Under the pieces are notes generated by a model. It searched no databases. It was not told where the DNA came from and was given only the letters and a program-made list of their open reading frames with translations. Of a DNA stretch of 64,000 nt, positions 15,751 through 23,733 are shown one piece after another; the first letter of the stretch is position 1, and each line of letters begins with the position of its first letter. The translations under genes and the position numbers were made by a program. This DNA is from Actinotalea subterranea (GTDB taxonomy: Bacteria; Actinomycetota; Actinomycetes; Actinomycetales; Cellulomonadaceae), in the NCBI RefSeq assembly GCF_008364845.1, contig NZ_VTTP01000008.1, positions 89,176 through 153,175 of the forward strand, read 5' to 3'.

Positions 15751-16382
15751 CACACCACCGCTCGGGCGCTGATAAGGCGCTCCGGCGGGAGGTACACGCC
15801 GGTCGCCCGATTGTCGACCACATCGTCGGGGGCGGGCGGCCAACTCCCTGACCGTGCCGCCGCCAAGACGTCCTCGGGCGCGTATCGCTCCGCACGCAGC
15901 AACCGCCGTGGTGGAAGCCGCACCGGCACGGCGATCTCTCCCTCGGCTCGGAACCGGGACCACGCCGGGTGCTGGTGCACGTCGCGAACCTCTTCGGCGA
16001 ACTCGGCGTGGCCGCCCGCGGAGTGGCCGAGCAGGAACACGTAGCCGTAGAACAGCCATCCGGGTCGCTCGAGACCGTTGGTCGCGAACAGCAACGCAGT
16101 CAGGAACGCGGACGCAGCGTGGTTGTGTGCGCCGCGCTCGACGTACGTGCCGGCCGTCATCGAGACGTACGGCGAGGCATCCGCGACCCGCGTGTGCCGG
16201 TGCCGATGCGCGTCCAGCGCGCGGGAGCCGAGGAGGTTCTCCGCGTCGCCCGCCGTGGCCGCGAAGCCGTGGCGCAACGCGGCGCACACGAGGCCGTCGC
16301 GTCTCATGATCGCCTCGACCTCGTCATTGTCGGGCTCGCGGACGAGCCCACCGATCCCGCGAATGACGTTCTGGACGAGCAC
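15750..16382 (-). CDS. putative ADP-ribosyltransferase-like protein, first gene of the operon
   Basis: A 210-residue protein starting at GTG 16382, placed there by a strong GGGAGG five bases upstream. The motif order recalls R-S-E class mono-ADP-ribosyltransferases: an Arg in VCAALRHGF, then SPYVSMTAGTYV (STS-like strand), then EGEIAVPVRLPPRRLL, where E-x-E followed by hydrophobic residues and a Pro-rich strand matches the catalytic ExE loop. A well-preserved core (TALLFATN, WLFYGYVFLLG) lies between. This is motif reading only. If correct, the protein would transfer ADP-ribose to a protein or nucleic-acid target, as in toxin or anti-phage systems. Confidence 0.45.
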   Translation of the reverse strand: MLVQNVIRGIGGLVREPDNDEVEAIMRRDGLVCAALRHGFAATAGDAENLLGSRALDAHRHRHTRVADASPYVSMTAGTYVERGAHNHAASAFLTALLFATNGLERPGWLFYGYVFLLGHSAGGHAEFAEEVRDVHQHPAWSRFRAEGEIAVPVRLPPRRLLRAERYAPEDVLAAARSGSWPPAPDDVVDNRATGVYLPPERLISARAVV

Positions 16383-16766
16383 GTCGGCCTCCCAGAGATG
16401 GGGAACGTCATCGTGATGCTGCCTGTGAACTGACAGGGTCCGCAAGAGGTTGCCCTGAGGCGGGACGTCCAGACTCCGACGTCGTGCTTGCCTCTGCTCG
16501 TCGTGGTCGCGATCGCCGCGTGGTACGGCTGGCGCGGTGGCTCGAGCCGCGGTTGCCGGACTGGCTCAATCGGGTCGTGCTCGGGTCCGCGGCCGCGCCC
16601 ACCTGCGCCAGGAACACCGACGCAGGCGACTACGTCGTGCACAGCCTCGACGGCCTCGAGCTACCGACGTCGCCCCTCGGGCGAGCGCGACAGGCTGACG
16701 CGGCCGCACCGGCGCGCGCACCCCCGTTCTCCCGAGGGAGGGCGGGGGTGCTTCGTCGTGTCCCTA
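16383..16766. other. intergenic region with an unresolved plus-strand open frame
   Basis: About 380 bp separate the start of the ART-like operon and the end of the HTH gene. A plus-strand frame from 16484 to 16777 contains a protein-like segment (ARWLEPRLPDWLNRVV, then NTDAGDYVVHSLDGLELP) but ends in low-complexity Ala/Arg. It has no good ribosome site and runs through the hairpin at 16718. It may be a gene relic. Confidence 0.3.
16718..16751. terminator. hairpin downstream of the HTH gene
   Basis: GCACCCCCG (16718-16726) pairs with CGGGGGTGC (16743-16751) around a loop that itself contains CTCCC/GGGAG. It lies just past the minus-strand stop at 16764 and fits a strong GC-rich terminator. 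Confidence 0.5.
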
Positions 16767-17327
16767 CGAGCAGGTGACGGGCGTGTAGGTGTACGCGACC
16801 GGGTTCGCGCCGACGGAGTGACCGGTGCCGGTGGGTGCGTACCGCGTGCCCTCGTAGACGATCTCCTGCCCGGCCGGGACAACGAGGCGGGCTACGCGCT
16901 GGCCGTCGCCGTCGTAGAGGTTCGCGAGCCTGGCGCTGACCCGCCAGTCGCGACCGTCTCGCCCGCCGGCGAGAGAGCCGGTCGCGAGGCGCTGGCGCAC
17001 CGCGGACGCCGTGACCCCGAGCAGCGCCGCGGCTTCGGAGGCGCTGATGGCGCGGGTGGCGTCGAGCACGTCGAAGCCCTGGTCGAACGCCGCGGTGGGC
17101 ATCGCGCGGACGATGAACGGCTCGAAGCCGAGCTGCGCCTCGATGACAGTGAGGGCGGTGGAGACGGCCTGGCGGAGAGACGCTGCGGGAAGGGTCACGA
17201 TCAGCTCGACGTGGTCGTTGAGCGGGGAGGCGCCGAGCACCGCGTGGTAGTCGGCCAGCCTGTCGAGGTCGACGCTGTCGGGGGTGATCCGACCGAGGTC
17301 GGCGATCACGTTGTAGTCGGTCGTCAT
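16764..17327 (-). CDS. HTH protein, probable antitoxin-like partner of the HicA-like gene
   Basis: A 187-residue protein from ATG 17327 with AAAGGAACCACC upstream. The N-terminal half is an alpha/beta segment (HVELIVTLPAASLRQAVSTA). The middle contains a clear HTH, ISASEAAALLGVTASAVRQRL, and the C-terminal part is beta-rich. The order of a ligand-like alpha/beta domain followed by a DNA-binding motif recalls HicB-type antitoxins, although the sequence is not a recognisable HicB. It lies 85 bp behind the HicA-like gene on the same strand. Confidence 0.55.
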   Translation of the reverse strand: MTTDYNVIADLGRITPDSVDLDRLADYHAVLGASPLNDHVELIVTLPAASLRQAVSTALTVIEAQLGFEPFIVRAMPTAAFDQGFDVLDATRAISASEAAALLGVTASAVRQRLATGSLAGGRDGRDWRVSARLANLYDGDGQRVARLVVPAGQEIVYEGTRYAPTGTGHSVGANPVAYTYTPVTCS

Positions 17328-17411
17328 GGTGGTTCCTTTCGTGGCGTTGGTGAGGTGATGAACGATGGACTCGGGGTGAGAACCGCTCTCTCCGGTTCCC
17401 ACCCCCTCCCG

Positions 17412-17618
17412 CTACCTGCGCGGCGGCCAGACGAACCCGGCCCGCCGCAGGGCGGCGATCAGGTTCCGCTGGCTGCGCTGATCGCCCGGCGTGCTTGACG
17501 CCTTCGTGACGAACGCGCCGTCGCGGTTGAGCATCGGGTGCCGGGTCTTGCTCATCCGGACCTCGAAGCCCCGCCGCTCGGCCTCCGACAGGGTCTTGCG
17601 GGTGTCCCCGGCCATCAC
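17412..17618 (-). CDS. HicA-like small RNA-binding protein
   Basis: A 68-residue basic protein. AERRGFEVRMSKTRHPMLNR, then GAFVTKASSTPGDQR and NLIAALRRAGF follow the HicA/YcfA double-stranded RNA-binding pattern. In HicA, a helix, a strand with a catalytic His, a second strand ending in STP and a final helix make an mRNA interferase. Here the His in KTRHPML occupies the catalytic position. It starts at ATG 17618 or 17615, upstream of the HTH gene, as in hicAB order. Confidence 0.5.
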   Translation of the reverse strand: MMAGDTRKTLSEAERRGFEVRMSKTRHPMLNRDGAFVTKASSTPGDQRSQRNLIAALRRAGFVWPPRR

Positions 17619-17809
17619 TCCTTTCCTGTTGATCGAACAAGATGAGCGTAGTGCGTGCCTTGCGCTAGCGCAAGAAGCCGAGGGTTGTCTGTGTGATTCC
17701 GGCTCCGGCGGCGTAGGCGCGCGTTAGCGTGCGCGTCCCGCGTCAGCAGATGGCAGCGATTCGGACTGGGGAGAGTTGGGGGTGAGGGGGTCGACGAGGC
17801 CGGTGTGGA

Positions 17810-17994
17810 CTCGTGGGGGCGGTTCCAAGCGAGGGCTTCGTGGGGGCGGACGGTGTTGTAGTCGATGCGGTAGTCCTCGGCATGGGCGACCAGGTCCAGG
17901 GCGTCGTCGATCTCCTCCAGGAACAGCCGTTCGTACTCCAGGAGCCGAAGCCTCGTTCGCATGAGCCGTTCTGGCCCGCGGTGCACTCGCGGAA
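17810..17994 (-). pseudogene. 3' remnant of an IS481/IS3-type transposase
   Basis: On the minus strand 17994-17941 reads FRECTAGQNGSCERGFGS. After a frame change near 17940 the protein continues with LEYERLFLEEIDDALDLV, YRIDYNTVRPHEALAWNRP. This is the C-terminal end of the DDE integrase core of IS481/IS3 transposases (NGxxER.FGSLKYERLF, YNxxRPHxAL). The frame is broken and the upstream catalytic core is missing. The matching N-terminal piece is at 19299-19382 on the same strand. Confidence 0.7.
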
Positions 17995-18056
17995 GCTTGG
18001 GCTCGGCCGAGGCCGAGGAGCGTCGGGTCTGCCGGTGATGGTCGCGCCCGACGTGG

Positions 18057-19229
18057 TCACGCGGTCCCGGTCGTCGCCGGCAGGGTCACGGGCGTGTCGG
18101 CGCCGATCTCGCGAGGGTCGACGCCCGCCGCCCAGGCCCCGACGAGGGCCCCGACGCGAAACGCGTCGACGACGTGCTCGACCGGGACCGACCAGCGGAC
18201 GGCGACGGCCAGTGGGGTCACGGGGTAGGCCGGTGGCCAGCAGACGAGCGTGCGGAGGTCGGCGTCGAGGTACCGCAGATCGACATGCGGCACGGCGCGG
18301 ACCTCGCGCTCGCGCAGCGCGCGCTCGGAGAGCTCGAGCACCGGGGGGACAGGCCCCGGTGTCGGGTTGGGCACCCACCGCTCGCCCGACGGCGTATCGC
18401 AGCGGGCGAGAAGGCCGAGGCGCACCAGGCAGGTGAAGGCGTCCGCGAAGGTCGCCACCTGAGGCATCCCGGCCGCGCCCAAGGCGTCGAGGAGGTCGAA
18501 CGGACCCGGGTTGATGGTGCGGTCGTCGCTCGTCATCGGCACCGACCCGTTCACAGGCGACGTCCAGTCGAGCTGTCGCACGCGCAGGAACGCGGTGAGG
18601 TCGTCACGCTCGAAGGGATGCCCGAGGAGTCGCACGGCCGTCTCGATCTCGCGGAACGCGGCGAGCACGGAGAGCCTGGGGGACCAGCCCGCGACCCGCC
18701 AGCCGTGGACGGCTGCCACCCACGGGTTGCGCTCGGCGAGGCTTGGCAGCGGTCCTGCGAGGCGCCGGGGAGGTCCCGCGAGCATGTCGCGCCGATCGGT
18801 GTCCGGCCAGAAGCGGAACAGCCACTGCTCGGGCTCGAAGTGCTCGACGGCCCTGCCGGCGTACTGGTGTCGACCCCGGGCGAGGACCTGGACCCGGGCT
18901 GGACCTATGTCCTCGATGGCGAGGTCGCCGCCCGTCGGCGGATCGAACCCCGACACCGTCAGCAGCCCGCCTCCGCTGACCGGGGCCCACGGCAGCTCGT
19001 CGCAGTCCTGCCAGTCGTCGGCCACGTCGCCGGGGCGGGAGTCCCAGCGCTCGACCCGGACCCTCAGGTCGGCGTTCCGGTCCCCAGGGGCCGCGGAGAG
19101 GGCCCCCGGCTCGGACGCGGCAAAGGTGCCGACGGGGATCCCGAAGGCTTCCAGTCCGGCCTGCTGGACGGACAGGATCGCGAAGTCGGTGACCAGCTCG
19201 CGCTCCAGCTCGCCGACGAGATGTGCCAT
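18057..19229 (-). CDS. protein of unknown function between two transposase remnants
   Basis: A 390-residue soluble protein from ATG 19229. The N-terminal third is beta-rich (VERWDSRPGDVADDWQDCDELPW, LARGRHQYAGRAVEHFEPEQW), recalling ABC-repeat or immunity-like beta domains. The C-terminal half is mixed alpha/beta with no catalytic motif I can name. There is no signal peptide or membrane segment. Remnants of one transposase lie on both sides, so it probably arrived as a passenger or by insertion into an IS element. Confidence 0.6.
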   Translation of the reverse strand: MAHLVGELERELVTDFAILSVQQAGLEAFGIPVGTFAASEPGALSAAPGDRNADLRVRVERWDSRPGDVADDWQDCDELPWAPVSGGGLLTVSGFDPPTGGDLAIEDIGPARVQVLARGRHQYAGRAVEHFEPEQWLFRFWPDTDRRDMLAGPPRRLAGPLPSLAERNPWVAAVHGWRVAGWSPRLSVLAAFREIETAVRLLGHPFERDDLTAFLRVRQLDWTSPVNGSVPMTSDDRTINPGPFDLLDALGAAGMPQVATFADAFTCLVRLGLLARCDTPSGERWVPNPTPGPVPPVLELSERALREREVRAVPHVDLRYLDADLRTLVCWPPAYPVTPLAVAVRWSVPVEHVVDAFRVGALVGAWAAGVDPREIGADTPVTLPATTGTA

Positions 19230-19298
19230 GCGCACAGTCTGTCGCGACGTGGGCGATCTTCCGGCGGTGCCGTGCGGTGTGCGTCGGATCTGGCGCGG

Positions 19299-19382
19299 GA
19301 CGCCCCACGACGCCGCGACCTCGGTCACCGACCGGCCATCACTGATGACCGCCAGCACCGCCATGGACCCCTGCTCAGCCAC
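19299..19382 (-). pseudogene. 5' remnant of an IS481/IS3-type transposase
   Basis: From GTG 19382, behind GAGGGAGCTGACG, the minus strand reads AEQGSMAVLAVISDGRSVTE and then VAASWGV, the N-terminal HTH of IS481/IS3 transposases (MAVLAVISDG...VTEVA..WGVSRQTVH). The similarity stops at the Arg-Gln after GVP. Its C-terminal counterpart is 1.3 kb away, beyond the 390-residue gene. Confidence 0.65.
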
Positions 19383-19489
19383 CGTCAGCTCCCTCGTCGA
19401 GGGAGCGTCAAGGATCAGCCGAAGTACCTGTCAACCATCAACCGAACGTGAGACGTCAGACCTCAGGCGCGGGCATATGGACACCCGGG

Positions 19490-19562
19490 TGGGCCCCGTG
19501 GGGATCGAACCCACAACCCGCGGATTAAAAGTCCGCTGCTCTGCCGATTGAGCTAGAGGCCC
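19490..19562 (-). tRNA. tRNA-Lys (UUU)
   Basis: Seventy-three bases fold as a standard tRNA. The acceptor stem GGGCCTC pairs with GGGGCCC and includes a G-U pair. The D-arm contains AGCTCAATCGGCAGAGC, the anticodon loop is CTTTTAA (anticodon UUU), and the T-arm contains GGTTCGATCC. CCA is not encoded. Its 3' end faces the accessory zone at 14.4-19.4 kb. Confidence 0.95.
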
Positions 19563-19632
19563 GGGACATGCGGGGATGAGTTGGGGGAACCCTAGGGAGA
19601 ACCCGACCGGCGCCCGCCCGTCCGGGGACAGG

Positions 19633-19806
19633 CTACGCGGACACCGCGAGGTCGGTTCCGTCGGGCCCTCCTGGATCGCGGATCGCCCGCAGGATGCGGG
19701 CTCGCAGTTCGGTCGGCGCGAGCGTGCGAAGCTCATCGGTCGTCAGCAGGACGGCCCCGCTTGGCGCACCCAGAACCCCGTAGAGCCGCTCAACAGCCCG
19801 GGTCAC
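19633..19806 (-). CDS. possible 57-residue protein of unknown function
   Basis: A short minus-strand frame from GTG 19806 to TAG 19633 encodes VERLYGVLGAPSGAVLLTTD followed by ELRTLAPTELRARILRAIRD, a protein-like amphipathic composition. The ribosome site is weak (CGGCGGGG next to the GTG). It may be a small gene or the tail of a lost longer gene. Nothing else is evident in 19563-20029 apart from AT-richer sequence near 19965 that could be the fic promoter. Confidence 0.3.
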   Translation of the reverse strand: MTRAVERLYGVLGAPSGAVLLTTDELRTLAPTELRARILRAIRDPGGPDGTDLAVSA

Positions 19807-20029
19807 CCCCGCCGGGCGTGAGCGAGGTCGCCGCTCTCACTGCGGCATGACCGCCGACGGCTCGGGCCCCCGGTGCTTCCTGGACCGTGGACTGGGCTCT
19901 GTCATCGTGCCTGGCGGCCTGCGTGAGCGCGGCTGGCATGGGCCCCCGAGCAGCCTTGCCCAATGTCTTAATTCTTGCGACACTCGCCTCGGGCGCCATC
20001 GGGTGTCTCCAGAAGAAGGACATTGAGAC

Positions 20030-21208
20030 ATGCTCTACCGGACACCGCCCCTCGACCTCCACGACGTTCAGGTCCTGGAGGAGATCGCTGCCATGCGCGG
20101 CGAGCTGGCGGAGCACCTGCGTGTTCCCCGCCGCTGGACCGGCCGCCTCCGCCGTACCGCCCTGGCGCGTGCGATCCAAGGATCGAACAGCATCGAGGGG
20201 TACCGGGTCGACCTCGACGACGCGGACGCAGCTCTCGACGACGAGGAGCCGCTGAGCGCCGACCAGCGAACGTTCGCAGAAATCCGCGGCTACCGTCAGG
20301 CCCTCGGGTACGTCCTCGCGATGGCCCGGGACGAGCACTTCTCGCTCGACGCCTCGGCCGTGCGCTCGATGCACTTCATGATGCTCGCGCACGACCTCTC
20401 GAAGAGCCCGGGTCAGTACCGCCAGCGGGAAATCTACGTTCACGACGAGCAGACGGAGGAGATCGTCTACACGGGCCCGCCCGCCGACGACGTCCCTCGC
20501 CTCATGGGCGAGCTGATGACCGAGCTGAACAGGCCCGACGGCGAGGACCCCATGGTTCACGCCGCGATGGCGCACCTGAACCTCGTGATGGTCCACCCGT
20601 TCCGTGACGGCAACGGTCGCATGGCGCGTGCTCTCCAGACGCTCGTCCTCGCGCGCCGAGGCGTCGCGGAATCGGAGTTCGCGAGTATCGAGGAGTGGCT
20701 CGGCGCGAACACCGACGACTACTACCGCGTGTTGGCAGCGACGGGCCGTGGTGAGTGGCGGCCCGACGGCGACGCGCATCTGTGGGTGAGCTTCAACCTG
20801 CGGGCGCACCACATGCAGGCGCAGACCGTCCGTAGTCGATGGCGGCGCGCCCAGCGCTCGTACGAGCTGCTCGACGAGCTGCTCATCCCCAACCGCCTGC
20901 CTGACCGTGCCATCGACGCGCTGTACTCCGGGCTCCTTGGGTTCCGGCTGCGTCGTCAGACCTACGTGGACCAGACCGGGGTGGATGCGCGGACGGCGAG
21001 CCGCGACTTCAAGGCTCTCGCCGATGCCGGGCTGCTCCGGGCGGTGGGCGAGACGAAGGGCCGGTACTACGTCGCAGGCCTGGTCCTTGAGGAGGTGCGC
21101 CGGGAGGTCGGGCGTGGCGAACCGCTGGTGGACCCCTACCCGTGGATGGTCGTAGAGCTTGCGAAGGCGGCCGCCGAGGTCGGCCCGGCCCGCACCGTCG
21201 GGCCGTAG
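20030..21208 (+). CDS. Fic-family AMPylase-type protein with N-terminal inhibitory motif
   Basis: A 392-residue protein. The Fic core motif VHPFRDGNGRMAR is complete, with catalytic His about 189, the acidic residue and the GNGR anion-binding loop. The N-terminal GSNSIEGY (S52 to G57) matches the inhibitory SxxxE(G/N) helix of class II Fic proteins, whose Glu blocks the ATP gamma-phosphate. The C-terminal part (DQTGVDARTASRDFKALADA) is a winged-helix-like domain. It should transfer AMP from ATP to a protein target, or reverse that reaction, in the cytoplasm. ATG 20030 follows AGAAGGACATTGAGAC. No separate antitoxin gene is next to it. Confidence 0.85.
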   Translation: MLYRTPPLDLHDVQVLEEIAAMRGELAEHLRVPRRWTGRLRRTALARAIQGSNSIEGYRVDLDDADAALDDEEPLSADQRTFAEIRGYRQALGYVLAMARDEHFSLDASAVRSMHFMMLAHDLSKSPGQYRQREIYVHDEQTEEIVYTGPPADDVPRLMGELMTELNRPDGEDPMVHAAMAHLNLVMVHPFRDGNGRMARALQTLVLARRGVAESEFASIEEWLGANTDDYYRVLAATGRGEWRPDGDAHLWVSFNLRAHHMQAQTVRSRWRRAQRSYELLDELLIPNRLPDRAIDALYSGLLGFRLRRQTYVDQTGVDARTASRDFKALADAGLLRAVGETKGRYYVAGLVLEEVRREVGRGEPLVDPYPWMVVELAKAAAEVGPARTVGP

Positions 21209-21413
21209 CTCAGCACTCTGCCGGGTGGACGCCGCCCGACGGCACGACGAGGGTGTCGCCGCAGAGGTCGCGGCCCAGCGGCCGCCCGTGAGGTGTCAGC
21301 GTGTTGCGCGCGTCGTCCGGCCGGTGAACGCCTCAGGGCACCGGGCGTGGTCCCGTCCTGCTCCCGCGACCGTGCCCGCGCCCTGAGCGACCTCACGAGC
21401 GCCGACGGCCCCC

Positions 21414-22859
21414 TCAGTGGTCGTCGACGGCCGCAGCCGTACGCGGCAGGAACGGCACCGCGAGGAGGCAGGCGGCCGAGATGCCGAGGACCACGACCAG
21501 GCCGGTGGTCAGTGCGTGCACCTGGCCGTCGGGCAGCCCCCCGAGGTAGGCGGAGGTGATGACGGCGAGGCCGAGACCGGCGGCGATCTGCTGGATGGCG
21601 CTGAGGGAGCCGCTGGCGGCCCCGGCCTCCTCGGGCGCGACGCTGCCGAGGGCCGTGGCGAAGATGGAGCTGAAGCAGGCGCCGGCGCCGATCCCGATGA
21701 CGAGGACGGGCAGGGCGATCTGCCACCAGGTGGCGCCCGTGCCGACGGTGCGGATGACGAGCAGGAACGCGAGGGTCCCGGCCATCGTGGTGAGCAGTCC
21801 GAGGAGGACCATCGCTCGGCCGGGCCGTGAGGGCAGTGCCATCCAGACGCCGGAGGCGATGATGATGCCGATGGTCAGTGGCAGCAGGTTCAGCGCCGCC
21901 TGGGACGGGCTGAAGCCCAGGCCGAGCTGGAAGTACAGGGCGATCACGTACATCAGGCCGTTGAAGGCGGCGAAGACGAGCAGCCCCGTGGCCAGGCCCG
22001 CGGAGAACCCGCGGTTGCGCAGCAGGCTCGGTGCCACGAGCGGTTGCGGAGAGGTCCGCTGGCGCGCGACGAAGGCGCCGAAGAAGAGGACGGACGCCGC
22101 CGTCGACGCGTAGGACAGTGCGTTCCACCCCTCGCTCGAGCCCTCGATCAGCCCGAACAGCAGCGTGAAGGTGGTCCCGGTGAGCAGCAGGGACCCGCGG
22201 ACGTCGATCCGCACCGTGGGATCGCCCTCGACCGCGGGGAGCCATCGGATCGCGGCGACGAGCGCGGCGCCTCCCACGACGATGTTGAGCAGGAACATGG
22301 GTCGCCACCCGAGCCCGAGGATGTTCGCGTCGATCAGGAACCCGGCGAGGATCGGTCCGCCGACGCCGAAGATGCCCAGCATCGGGCCGAAGGCACCGAA
22401 CGCCTTGGCCAGCGCATCCTTGGGGAAGGTGCGGGTCATGATCGCCATGCCCTGGGGGATCAGGAGCGCGCCGAAGGAGCCCTGGACCACGCGGGCGACG
22501 ATGATCGCCGCCGGGTTCCAGGCGAGGCCGGCGAGCGCGGATGCCGCGACGAAGCCGGTGAGCCCGATCAGGAAGACCCGGCGCTGTCCGTAGCGATCGC
22601 CCAGGCGGCCGCCGACGACCAGGAGTGAGCCGAGTGCGAGCGCGTACCCGGCGCCGAGCCACTTGACCAGGGCTGGTCCGCCGCCGAGCTCGGCGGCGAC
22701 TGCCGGCGCGCCGATGTTGGTGATCGTCGCGTCCATCAGGTCGAGGCCGTCGGCGACCAGGACGATCAGGAGCGTCGTCCACAGCGTGAACGCGGAGGGT
22801 GCGGCCTTCGGACTGGGTGAGTCGAGGGGCGGGGAGGCCGTCTCCTGGGATGTAGCCAT
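21414..22859 (-). CDS. MFS drug exporter, DHA2 (EmrB/QacA) type
   Basis: A 481-residue permease with about 14 hydrophobic helices. Motif A is GGRLGDRYGQRR after helix 2, and LDLMDATITNIGAPAV in helix 1 is the DHA2 signature. It exports small toxic molecules in exchange for protons. It starts at ATG 22859, with a 44-base leader from a TACGAT -10 on the minus strand (22903-22908). It is divergent from a TetR gene that shares a three-copy operator with it. Confidence 0.85.
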   Translation of the reverse strand: MATSQETASPPLDSPSPKAAPSAFTLWTTLLIVLVADGLDLMDATITNIGAPAVAAELGGGPALVKWLGAGYALALGSLLVVGGRLGDRYGQRRVFLIGLTGFVAASALAGLAWNPAAIIVARVVQGSFGALLIPQGMAIMTRTFPKDALAKAFGAFGPMLGIFGVGGPILAGFLIDANILGLGWRPMFLLNIVVGGAALVAAIRWLPAVEGDPTVRIDVRGSLLLTGTTFTLLFGLIEGSSEGWNALSYASTAASVLFFGAFVARQRTSPQPLVAPSLLRNRGFSAGLATGLLVFAAFNGLMYVIALYFQLGLGFSPSQAALNLLPLTIGIIIASGVWMALPSRPGRAMVLLGLLTTMAGTLAFLLVIRTVGTGATWWQIALPVLVIGIGAGACFSSIFATALGSVAPEEAGAASGSLSAIQQIAAGLGLAVITSAYLGGLPDGQVHALTTGLVVVLGISAACLLAVPFLPRTAAAVDDH

Positions 22860-22902
22860 CGGGGGGCTCCGTTCACGGGTCGCGGAAGTCGGTTCGAACG
22901 CG

Positions 22903-22965
22903 ATCGTAACGAACATGTTCGGGACGAACAAGTTCGCGTCGAACATGTTCGTCGCGCGTTACGAT
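22903..22965. promoter_or_regulatory. divergent promoters with three operator copies at 15-bp period
   Basis: GAACATGTTC (22911-22920), GAACAAGTTC (22926-22935) and GAACATGTTC (22941-22950) repeat at exactly 15 bp. The outer copies are perfect palindromes. TACGAT -10 hexamers flank them symmetrically, one on the minus strand at 22903-22908 for the MFS gene and one on the plus strand at 22960-22965 for tetR. A repressor bound here would block both. Confidence 0.75.
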
Positions 22966-22971
22966 GACGCC

Positions 22972-23676
22972 ATGCCGAGAGCCGAGCCGCGCAGCCGCCG
23001 CGAGCGTCCCGCCAAGCCCCCGCTCAGCCGCGAGGTGATCGTCGATGCGGCGGTCCGCGTCCTCGAGAGCGACGGCATCGGGCGGCTCACCATGCGTCGC
23101 CTCGCCCAGGAGGTCGACGCCGGGCCGGCGTCCCTCTACGTGTATGTGCGGAGCACCACCGAGGTCCACGCCCTGCTGATCGATCGCCTTCTCGCGACCC
23201 TGGACCTGACATGGGACGGCCGAGGTGACTGGCGACAGCGCCTGCGCGCGTTGCTCACCGACTACGGCAACCTGCTGATGGCGCATCCCGGGCTCGCCGA
23301 CTCGGCCCTCGTCACGTGGCCCCAGGGGACCAACTACCTCGACCTCGTCGAGCTGCTGCTGAGGCTGCTCGACGCCGGCGGCGCGTCTCCCGCTCGCGCC
23401 GCGTGGGGCGTCGACGTCCTGCTCCAGCAGGCGACCGCGATGGCGGCCGAGTACGGCGGACGCGGACGCCCCGCAGGAGGGCAGGGCGACGTGGCCGACC
23501 TGGTTGCCGCGCTCGACGACGCGAGCCCGCAGCGCCACCCGTTGCTCACGACGATCGGCGCGGAGCAGATGGTCGGCGGCGAGCGCGACGAGCGGCGCGC
23601 GTGGGCCATGGACGTCACCGTCTCCGGGATCTTCGCGACCCCCGTGCCCGGCGAGCAGACCCACCCGGCGATCTGA
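22972..23676 (+). CDS. TetR-family regulator of the MFS exporter
   Basis: A 234-residue TetR protein of the TetR_C-like class. Its HTH is RLTMRRLAQEVDAGPASLYVYVR at about residues 40-62, and the large C-terminal domain binds an inducer. ATG 22972 lies six bases after a TACGAT -10 with no Shine-Dalgarno sequence, so the mRNA is probably leaderless. An in-frame ATG at 22945 lies inside the operator and is unlikely. Confidence 0.85.
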   Translation: MPRAEPRSRRERPAKPPLSREVIVDAAVRVLESDGIGRLTMRRLAQEVDAGPASLYVYVRSTTEVHALLIDRLLATLDLTWDGRGDWRQRLRALLTDYGNLLMAHPGLADSALVTWPQGTNYLDLVELLLRLLDAGGASPARAAWGVDVLLQQATAMAAEYGGRGRPAGGQGDVADLVAALDDASPQRHPLLTTIGAEQMVGGERDERRAWAMDVTVSGIFATPVPGEQTHPAI

Positions 23677-23733
23677 GCGGCCCGGTGACCTGACCGTCGC
23701 AGACGGTGGCCAGGGTGTCGCCGGGGTCCGGGC

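Noticed and set aside
16484..16777. Plus-strand frame with ARWLEPRLPDWLNRVV
   Set aside because: Partly protein-like but without a ribosome site, runs through a terminator hairpin and overlaps the HTH gene end. Kept only as an intergenic note.
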